From: JBBIRT01 sp037441725
GTDB lineage: Bacteria; Desulfobacterota; BSN033; UBA1163
Reading direction: 5' to 3'
DNA: 30,703 nucleotides
Assembly: GCA_037441725.1 (NCBI GenBank)
Contig: JBBIRT010000020.1
Coordinates: forward strand, 1-30,703
The notes under the pieces were generated by a model. It was not told the origin of the DNA, ran no database searches, and saw only the letters and a list, made by a program, of their open reading frames with translations. This document shows positions 1 to 6,126 of the stretch, piece after piece (the stretch's first letter is position 1; each line of letters begins with the position of its first letter). A program made the position numbers and the translations under genes.

Positions 1-709
1 GACAATCAGAGGTGACCATCTCCATCCCCAATCTCTTGGTCAAAGCTATGAGGTCCTTGTTGATATCCATGTCATAGAGATTATATGGATGCCCAACCAA
101 GGCAACACGCAAGGGAGTGAAACCCTCTTCTCTTTCACCTTCCATCAGGTTAGGCGTCTTTAGAATCCAATGGCGTTCAGGGGTTGAGGTTTCCATTTCA
201 AAGAGTTTGCTGGTTGGAAGGTGATTGATTCGATGGATCCATTCTTTCTGAAATTTGGAGAATGTTTTTTCTGCCTCCCGAAAGGCCTCCTGACTCTCTT
301 TTTGGGTAGCTTTTAATCGGTCTCCAATCTTAAGGAAAGATTGAAACAATGAATACCCTCCCTTTCGAAGATCAATGGTCTCATCGATGATGGAGATCTT
401 CTTTTCAATGGCAAGTCTTACCACATCTGGAGCCCCTCGAAATTTAGGGCACATAATAAAAGTTCGATGGAGGCTAACCAATCGTGGGATAAATAGATGG
501 TCGACTCTATCCCTCAGTTGAACTGAATGGGTGACCAACAGTTTCATTGGAAGGCAACTATCCTCAAAATAGATAATCTTTTCCTTCTTTCCCACTCCAT
601 CCGAAACTAAAACCCTCCAGCCTAACCCTTCAAAGAAGGTTTTCCAGAAGGGAAAGTAACGATAAAACATCAGGGCCCTTGGGATTCCTAAGAAACCTTT
701 CTTCTCCAC
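1..709 (-). CDS. DUF2229-type acyl-CoA dehydratase activase-related protein (3' end beyond window)
   Basis: Open reading frame with no stop from a GTG at 709 down to the window edge, giving 236 residues and lacking the C-terminus. The start follows GGAG by about 7 bases and lies 21 bases after the stop of the preceding gene. The N-terminus carries the family opening GIPRAL followed by YRYFPFWKTFF (residues 8-26), then Cys52 in DSCLPMK and Cys87 in MCPKFRGAPD, and later a second domain beginning VALVGHPYNLYDMDIN. This is the pattern of DUF2229/COG3580 proteins, relatives of the activators and subunits of 2-hydroxyacyl-CoA dehydratases (HgdB/BcrC type), where Cys residues are thought to hold an Fe-S cluster. 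The substrate is unknown. It is probably co-transcribed with the HgdB-like gene just upstream. Family assignment is fairly sure; biochemical role is inference. Confidence 0.8.
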   Translation of the reverse strand, partial: MEKKGFLGIPRALMFYRYFPFWKTFFEGLGWRVLVSDGVGKKEKIIYFEDSCLPMKLLVTHSVQLRDRVDHLFIPRLVSLHRTFIMCPKFRGAPDVVRLAIEKKISIIDETIDLRKGGYSLFQSFLKIGDRLKATQKESQEAFREAEKTFSKFQKEWIHRINHLPTSKLFEMETSTPERHWILKTPNLMEGEREEGFTPLRVALVGHPYNLYDMDINKDLIALTKRLGMEMVTSDC

Positions 710-730
710 TCCAGCATCTCCACAAAGGCT

Positions 731-1786
731 TCAAGAAGAGTCTGAATCCTCCCTTCGATCCTGCTCATCTAAGATAAGGGTAAGGATGGGGATGTCTAAA
801 TCTTGGGAAACCTTTGTCAGGATTCCGGAGGCCGTAGTCTCAGGCATACAGGCAAAGGGCATGAGGTGAACGATCCCATCGTAGCCCTCTTTTGATCTTA
901 TAATGGCCTCACCAATGGAGACATTACATTCCGCCCCTACATCATAACCTAAATAGGCCTTCGAGGCTTCAAGGAAACGCATTCGTTCTGAAAAATGGCC
1001 AGCTTTATTCTTGCGAAGACTTCTTAGAATATGCGTAGAAAACCAGGAGGAGCGAGTCACCTCCACCCCCAATTCTCCCAACTTTTGATCCACTCCTCGA
1101 TTGATATGAGGATCCATCACCGTATAAAGCTCTCCCACCACCGCCACCCTAAATGGAATGCGGGTAGGATCTTGCTCTACTTTTTGAAGTAAAATCCTTC
1201 CCTTTTGAATCGCCCCTTCAAGACGTTTAGGCGTTTTAGCCTCATCCACCCAGGAGAGGGCCTCTTTCAATCGCCTTTGGGTCTCTCCTTTCACCACCTC
1301 CTTTGGCCGAACTCTCATTGCCGACCTTTCCAGGGCCTCGCAGGCCATCATCTTCTTCCATCCCATCCAAAGCCCATAAGGAAAGAAGAGAAAATTTCTT
1401 GCACTCAATTCCTTTCTCAACTCTCTTGTCTCTTCATGATTCTTCCAGATGGCCTTCCAGGTCAATCGGGGAGGGATGGTTAACCATCGAAAAGGAAGCC
1501 CCATCTCTTCAAGGATGACTTTTTGAACTAAATCATAGAGACCGAGTCTGCAGGGAGGACCACTTCCAACCATGACAATCGTATCCGCCCCCATCTGAAG
1601 GGCTTCAATAAAATTTCCAAGGATTATTTTAAATGGAAGGCAGATACACTCATTCGAATGGAGAACACCGAGGGTGAGGGTTTTTCGGGAGGTTTCAGGA
1701 GGAACGATGTAGGGGATTCCTGCTGTCTCTGCAATGGCCTTGCAGAAGATATGCATCGAACCAAGATGAGGAAAAGTGACTTTCAT
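731..1786 (-). CDS. HgdB/BcrC-like acyl-CoA dehydratase-associated protein (COG3581 type)
   Basis: 351-residue cytosolic protein resembling COG3581, found with 2-hydroxyacyl-CoA dehydratase activators. Cys47 and Cys49 lie in NECICLPFK and Cys79 in GSGPPCRLGLYD; a fourth family Cys is near the C-terminus in PFACMPETTASG. These are candidate Fe-S ligands. The C-terminal part ends in a conserved IPILTLILDEQ strand. ATG start preceded by AAGGGAT about 8 bases upstream. It begins 22 bases after the end of the radical SAM gene and is followed after 21 bases by the DUF2229 protein, so the two dehydratase-related proteins look like partners. No catalytic dehydratase subunits or BadF/HgdC ATPase lie inside the window, so the substrate cannot be named. 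The family usually has about 300-350 residues, so it looks full length. Confidence 0.8.
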   Translation of the reverse strand: MKVTFPHLGSMHIFCKAIAETAGIPYIVPPETSRKTLTLGVLHSNECICLPFKIILGNFIEALQMGADTIVMVGSGPPCRLGLYDLVQKVILEEMGLPFRWLTIPPRLTWKAIWKNHEETRELRKELSARNFLFFPYGLWMGWKKMMACEALERSAMRVRPKEVVKGETQRRLKEALSWVDEAKTPKRLEGAIQKGRILLQKVEQDPTRIPFRVAVVGELYTVMDPHINRGVDQKLGELGVEVTRSSWFSTHILRSLRKNKAGHFSERMRFLEASKAYLGYDVGAECNVSIGEAIIRSKEGYDGIVHLMPFACMPETTASGILTKVSQDLDIPILTLILDEQDRREDSDSS

Positions 1787-1808
1787 CCATGTCTATCCCT
1801 TGGGGGGT

Positions 1809-3208
1809 TTAAACTCTCCCTACAGCCATTTCAAGATCCTCTTTTGCATCCTTTTTATTTTCTCTCTCTTTCCATGCCCTCCCTGCAATCTCTCCATAAG
1901 CCTCTGCATATTGATCGATAGCCTGTGCAAACTCTGTAAAGAATTGATCTGCTCCCTCATGGGTAAAATATTTTGCATAGCGAAGTGCAAACTCCCTCCC
2001 CATTTGGGGATGATCGATCAAAGGGCAGGGCCTGAAATAATTCTCTGAAAAAGGTTGGTGAGATCGAAATTCCTGAAAGAGGGGGGAGTTCAGGGCTTCC
2101 ATCAGGGATTTCTCTTTAATATTATCAGAGGCAAAATGGCAAAACATGGCTCCACATCTCCCCTTGCATTGACGTGAAAATATTTTCTTCCACCCGCGAT
2201 GCAGCCCCGAGTGAGGCAGCCATCATTCCAGAAGTCCACAAAAAGCATGGGTTTGGTGGCCCGAAAATAGGCAAACCGTTCTCTCATCTGGTTCCTCTGC
2301 TCAGGAGTGGCCATGAGAGAGAGATCAGGTTGTCTTCCAATGGGTACATAATGGAAATTCCAGAGGAGGATGCACCCCTTCTCTATCAGAAAATCGATAA
2401 AGGCATCGCTCATCAGGACATCTGAATTCAGCCGGGTCTGGGTAGTCGAGACAGCAAAAAAGATGCCTGCTTCTTTGAGTCCATTCATCACCTTCACGAT
2501 TCGATCAAAGATCCCCTTCCCTCTTCTGCCATCTGTTTCCTCTCTTAGCCCTTCAAGGCTGATCGCTGGGATGACATTCCCTAATTCTACCATTCGATCG
2601 ATCATCTTCTCGTTGATCAGGGTGGCATTGGTATAGATTTGAAACATACAATCTTCATGTTTTTCAAAAAGGTCAAAGAGGTCTCTTCTTAAAAAGGGCT
2701 CTCCACCTGTCATCAAAATGAGATAGATCCCCATCCCTTTACATTCCACCACTAATCGATCTATCACCTCGAAGGGAAGATCCTCTCCTGGATAAATCCC
2801 GGCATAACACCCATAACAATTCAAATTACATCGCATGGTCGGGCTGATCAACATGGCATCTGGAGGATAAAATCCCCTCTCCGCTTCAAAGGCCTTTCTC
2901 TTATTGGTCCCAATGAGAAGTTGATTCATGATGAAATTAGAGATGAGTTTCTTACGGTGGTTAGGATGGGTTTCACGGAGAACCCTTCTTGCAATGGCCA
3001 AGCCAGGATGATTGGTTTGGAAAAGGGTTCGAATCCATCGAATCTTCTCTCGATAGGACTCTTTTTGAGGAATTCGTTCAGCAAGGTAGGTTAACCGAAT
3101 CAGGCTTTCTGTCGAAGCACTGGCCAGGAGTGAAAGGGCACTGGTGGTAAACTTCTCTTTTGAATATCGCTTTGCCCTCTGATAAAAATCGATTCTTCCT
3201 CTTACCAA
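1809..3208 (-). pseudogene. Radical SAM/SPASM-type protein, frameshifted near 2145
   Basis: Reads as two open frames: 1-355 from a TTG at 3208, then a 112-residue frame from about 2147 to the stop at 1809. The first part has an N-terminal helical region, the radical SAM cluster motif with Cys127, Cys131 and Cys134 (CNLNCYGC), the MTGGEPFLR motif, and auxiliary-cluster cysteines in NDGCLTRGCIAGGR and GDVEPC. The second part supplies FCHFASDNIKEKSL and FRPCPLIDHP, the usual continuation of this family, so the two frames are one protein of about 467 residues. The downstream frame is undamaged, so the shift is recent, a read error, or recoded. The TTG start overlaps the glycosyltransferase stop by 7 bases (TTGGTAA), implying coupling. 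Members reductively cleave S-adenosylmethionine; the substrate here is unknown. Confidence 0.85.
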
Positions 3209-3882
3209 AATAGACCTCGAAGAAAAAGCTTACATACTGCCCAGGTATCAGCAACAGGTCTGAAATGGCTTGAATCGGTTCCGTCGATGATATGTGGAGA
3301 TATAGGAACTGATAACACACTAAACCCCTTTTTGCAAGCTTTCATCAGAAGCTCCAGTTCTGTCTCAAACCGGTGGGTGGAGAGCGTAACTTCTTTTAAG
3401 ACATCGACTCGAATCACTCGAAAGCCAGATTGACTATCGGTGATATCTGAATGACAGTATCTTGCCACAGCCTTAACCCCTAAACGATTCCAAAACCTTC
3501 GAAGAAAAGTCATCCTATGAAAATCAGCCGCTCGAGAGGCAATAAGGATATCGGGCTGAACCTTTTTAAAAATTTTGAGAAGTTGTGGAATCTCTGATGG
3601 ATCATGTTGACCATCAGCATCGAGCGTGATGACGAATTGATAATCTTCTTTGAGGATGTGTTCGAACCCGGTTCGAAGAGCAGCCCCTTTTCCAAGATTC
3701 TTTGGATGTCTCAAAAGATTGACCCTATGTTCCAATGCCACTTCTTTAGTCAGATCTGAAGATCCATCATCCACAACAAAGGTATCGATCTTAAGAGGTT
3801 CAATCTTCTTTAAGACCGATCCCAAAGTCTTTTGGGCATTATAAGCGGGGATGAGAATACAAATTTTTTCTAACGCTTCCAT
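3202..3882 (-). CDS. Family 2 glycosyltransferase (dolichyl-phosphate mannose synthase-like)
   Basis: GT-A fold transferase that moves a sugar from a nucleotide or polyprenyl donor to a lipid or glycan acceptor at the cytoplasmic face. It opens with ICILIPAYNAQKTL and has VVDDGSSD, the GKGAALRTG helix and the metal-binding DADGQHD, then DSQSGFRVI, all hallmarks of this subfamily. No C-terminal membrane segments are seen. The start is uncertain: ATG 3882 puts the family start right before the first strand (226 residues), while ATG 3915 or TTG 3933 would add 11 or 17 residues; none has a strong ribosome binding site. It leads the left-arm operon, and its stop overlaps the radical SAM start. The acceptor cannot be told from the sequence. 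Confidence 0.85.
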   Translation of the reverse strand: MEALEKICILIPAYNAQKTLGSVLKKIEPLKIDTFVVDDGSSDLTKEVALEHRVNLLRHPKNLGKGAALRTGFEHILKEDYQFVITLDADGQHDPSEIPQLLKIFKKVQPDILIASRAADFHRMTFLRRFWNRLGVKAVARYCHSDITDSQSGFRVIRVDVLKEVTLSTHRFETELELLMKACKKGFSVLSVPISPHIIDGTDSSHFRPVADTWAVCKLFLRGLFW

Positions 3883-4266
3883 CTTAAGGGAAATTTTTAT
3901 CAACGATTTACCCATTTTCTCATTAAAAGTCAATATAACCTTCTATTAGCAGTAATCCTTTGAAAGGGATAAAAAGATAATCAATCCTTTATTTAATTTT
4001 AGCTCCTAAGATGTCTTAACAGGGTTTAAAAAGTATAACCAATTTTTAAATTTGAGTGACAAAAATTGTACTATTTAATAAATTTGTTCAATGTTTTAGA
4101 ATCTCCAGGATCTCGCTTCCACCGTACTAATAACTTGTTGATATTCATTGTAAATTAAAATAACAAAGTTTTTGATTTTAAGAAATTTTTTGGATTTGGC
4201 ATAGTCCTTGCTCATTTCCATTGACAAAAATACACTAAATAAATTCCAAAAAGGAGGAGAAGAAAG
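3883..4266. other. AT-rich divergent intergenic region
   Basis: About 380 bases between the divergent glycosyltransferase and the first SCPU pilin. It has no convincing open frame. The right end holds the sigma-54-like promoter and a Shine-Dalgarno sequence. The rest is very AT-rich with runs of A and T, as expected for upstream control DNA; no clear inverted repeat that could be named an activator site was found. The promoter for the leftward operon must also lie here, but no convincing -35/-10 pair was found on that strand. Confidence 0.6.
4196..4212 (+). promoter_or_regulatory. Sigma-54-type (-24/-12) promoter
   Basis: TTGGCATAGTCCTTGCT matches the RpoN consensus YTGGCACG-N4-TTGCW at all core positions except the CG after TGGCA. 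The GG and GC elements have exactly 10 bases between them. Transcription would begin near 4222, leaving a leader of about 45 bases before the pilin start at 4267, which has a strong AAGGAGGA site at 4251-4258. Use of this promoter would require an enhancer-binding activator not encoded in the window. Confidence 0.75.
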
Positions 4267-4737
4267 ATGAAAAGGTTATTAGGTTTGGCAATGGTTTTAG
4301 GTTTGGTTTTGGTTTTTTCTGGAGTTTCACTGGCCGCTGACACCAATACGGTCACAGTCACAGCAAATGTGCTTGGGACATGCAAGTTTAATTCAGCAAC
4401 ATCAACACTTGCTTTTGGCTCATTAGACCCAAGTGTTGGTGGGGATGTAAACGCTTCAACCAGCGTTAATTTCTGGTGCACAAAGAATGCTTCCTATTCA
4501 ATAACCGATGATGATGGGTTGTATGAAAGTGGAACAAATGCAAATAGAATGCGACATTCATCAATCTCAACAGAATATATCCCTTATTCATTTAGTTATA
4601 CCCCCACTTCAGGGACTGGGCAGGGAAGAACAACTGATATTACCCTCAATATTAGCGGTACAGTTGCCTTTGCAGATTACCGGGATGCTGCTGCTGGTGA
4701 CTATGCAGACACAGTAGTGCTATCAATTACTCCATAA
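4267..4737 (+). CDS. Spore coat U (SCPU) domain pilin, first subunit
   Basis: 156-residue exported protein, probably the major subunit of a Csu-type chaperone-usher fibre on the cell surface. A signal peptide covers residues 1-23 (MKRLLGLAMVLGLVLVFSGVSLA, cleavage at SLA/AD). The mature N-terminus is an alternating hydrophobic strand, TNTVTVTANV, suitable as donor strand. A Cys pair (GTCKF and FWCTK) matches the SCPU disulfide. The protein ends in VVLSITP, the usual terminal strand. It shares the block DDDGLYE-(x)4-NANRMRH and TEYxPYSF with the next gene, so they are paralogs. First gene after the sigma-54 promoter, with the best ribosome binding site of the cluster and a hairpin behind it, which fits high expression. 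Confidence 0.85.
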   Translation: MKRLLGLAMVLGLVLVFSGVSLAADTNTVTVTANVLGTCKFNSATSTLAFGSLDPSVGGDVNASTSVNFWCTKNASYSITDDDGLYESGTNANRMRHSSISTEYIPYSFSYTPTSGTGQGRTTDITLNISGTVAFADYRDAAAGDYADTVVLSITP

Positions 4738-4742
4738 ATGAT

Positions 4743-4803
4743 ACCCCTCTTAGCCTAAAATGAGAGTATCCTCCCCTTATTTTAAGGGGAGGATAGGAGG
4801 GGT
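4743..4803 (+). promoter_or_regulatory. Intercistronic stem-loop after the first pilin gene
   Basis: Perfect 13-bp hairpin: TATCCTCCCCTTA at 4767-4779, loop TTT, and its exact complement at 4783-4795. A second 7-bp stem, ACCCCTC at 4743-4749 with GAGGGGT at 4797-4803, can close around it. No T run follows, so it is not a classical intrinsic terminator. It starts 5 bases after the pilin stop. Likely role: partial termination or protection of the upstream mRNA end, raising major-pilin yield over later genes, as known for intercistronic hairpins of other fimbrial operons. This role is inferred. Confidence 0.7.
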
Positions 4804-4842
4804 TATTGAAATTTAATTAAAGGATCGAAATGGGGTTTTCAA

Positions 4843-5322
4843 TTGAAAAAAATATTCATCATCGCTCTTTCGGCCTTTATTCTAACCAGCTTAAGTTACG
4901 CTGCCGATACCACTACAGTGTCTGTTACCGCAACAGTCATCTCGAGGGGATATTGTCAGTTTGATACCTCAACTTCTGCCCTCAATTTTGGAAACCTTGA
5001 TCCTTCCAATCCTGTTGATGTCAATGCAAGCACTACCATAACCTATCGATGTTTTCGATGGTTTATTTTCCCGGTGACATTCTTTATTGGAGATGATGAT
5101 GGATTATACGAGACCAGCCCCAATGCAAACAGGATGCGTCACACGACCATTACCACAGAGTATCTTCCATACAGCTTCAATCTAAACCCAACTTCTGGAA
5201 CAATAACTGGGAATTGGGCTCCTCATACCCTCACCATCTCAGGCACGGTGAGAGGCGCAGATTATCAGAATGCTGCCATGGGAAGTTATCAGGACACGGT
5301 GACCATTTCAATTGTCCCATAG
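4843..5322 (+). CDS. SCPU domain pilin, second (minor) subunit
   Basis: 159 residues with signal peptide MKKIFIIALSAFILTSLSYA, then a donor-like strand TTTVSVTATV, a Cys pair (GYCQF and YRCFR) and the terminal strand VTISIVP. Closely related to the preceding pilin over GDDDGLYE, NANRMRH and TEYLPYSF, so it arose by tandem duplication; it carries an extra aromatic stretch RCFRWFIFPVTFF near the second Cys. The start is TTG at 4843 because the signal peptide begins there; only a weak GGGG lies about 8 bases upstream. Weak initiation plus the preceding hairpin suggest lower expression than the first pilin. It has both donor and acceptor features, so it can sit inside the fibre. Confidence 0.82.
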   Translation: MKKIFIIALSAFILTSLSYAADTTTVSVTATVISRGYCQFDTSTSALNFGNLDPSNPVDVNASTTITYRCFRWFIFPVTFFIGDDDGLYETSPNANRMRHTTITTEYLPYSFNLNPTSGTITGNWAPHTLTISGTVRGADYQNAAMGSYQDTVTISIVP

Positions 5323-5370
5323 ATTTTTTTATTGAATCCTGATTATAAATTTTGCTATAGTAATTTGCCG

Positions 5371-6126
5371 ATGAAAAGACAAGATTTAATAAAAGTTATA
5401 CTCTGTTCCATTTTGGATCTAATTTTAATTCCCTGCCTTGCCATCTCGGGTGAATTCAGGGTCACACCGATCCGCTTAGATTTTGACAGAGGAACAAAGA
5501 GCGGAGTGATAACCATTGTCAATGAAGGAAGCGATAAACTCAATGTCCAGATGAAGGCCTTTGAATGGACCCAGAATACTGAGGGAAAGGATCAATATAC
5601 TGAAACGAACGATCTCATCTTCTTTCCAAGGATTATGTCTCTTGAAAAGGGTGAAGAAAAGATCTTGAGGGCTGGAATCAGGATTCCGGCCACAACGAAG
5701 GAGAAGACCTATCGTCTATTCATAGAAGAGATCCCAGAACCCAAAAAGGCAGAAGGGGTAAACGTGGCCATTGCCATCCGATTCGGGGTTCCCATCTTTG
5801 TCAAGCCCTTGAAGGAAGAGGTCAGGGGTGAGATTGAAAAACTCGAACTCTCCAAAGGGGTTTTGAATATCGTAATAAAAAATAAAGGCAATACCCATTT
5901 CATCATTCAGTCGATCGGGATTAAAGGGAAAAATGCAAAGGGAGAAGAGCTCTTCTCAAAAGAGCTTAGTGGCTGGTATCTCTTAAGCGGGGTTTCAAGG
6001 GTTTATACCCTCTCTGTCCCTCAAGAATCCTGTAATGATCTGACAAAAATTGACCTTGAGGTCAAGGCAGATCGATTAACCTTAAACGGCAAATTGGATG
6101 TCGATCAGGCAATGTGCTTACCTTAA
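5371..6126 (+). CDS. Csu-type periplasmic pilus chaperone (PapD-like)
   Basis: 251-residue chaperone that binds SCPU subunits in the periplasm by donor-strand complementation and passes them to the usher. The ATG at 5371 was chosen because it begins a signal peptide (KVILCSILDLILIPCLAIS); an in-frame TTG at 5332 would add 13 residues ahead of it. The mature part opens with FRVTPIRLDFDRG, the conserved G1 strand region with the Arg used to anchor subunit C-termini, and has TYRLFIEEIPEP in the first Ig domain. A Cys pair near the end (ESCNDL and AMCLP) is typical of this branch. It overlaps the usher by 29 bases. Found between pilins and usher as in Csu and Myxococcus protein U clusters. Confidence 0.88.
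   Translation: MKRQDLIKVILCSILDLILIPCLAISGEFRVTPIRLDFDRGTKSGVITIVNEGSDKLNVQMKAFEWTQNTEGKDQYTETNDLIFFPRIMSLEKGEEKILRAGIRIPATTKEKTYRLFIEEIPEPKKAEGVNVAIAIRFGVPIFVKPLKEEVRGEIEKLELSKGVLNIVIKNKGNTHFIIQSIGIKGKNAKGEELFSKELSGWYLLSGVSRVYTLSVPQESCNDLTKIDLEVKADRLTLNGKLDVDQAMCLP

Noticed and set aside
731..733. In-frame TGA joining the HgdB-like gene to the DUF2229 gene, as if a selenocysteine or fused protein
   Set aside because: The 21 bases between the TGA and the GTG at 709 are not family-like, and a GGAG site stands before the GTG. Two separate genes explain this better.
3934..4190. Activator-binding inverted repeats upstream of the sigma-54 element
   Set aside because: Only AT-rich, imperfect palindromes are present, such as around 4040-4055, which is expected by chance in such composition.
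4830..4950. ATG at 4830 with an AAGGAT site as start of the second pilin
   Set aside because: It is in a different frame and gives only a short peptide with no signal sequence. The pilin frame begins at TTG 4843.
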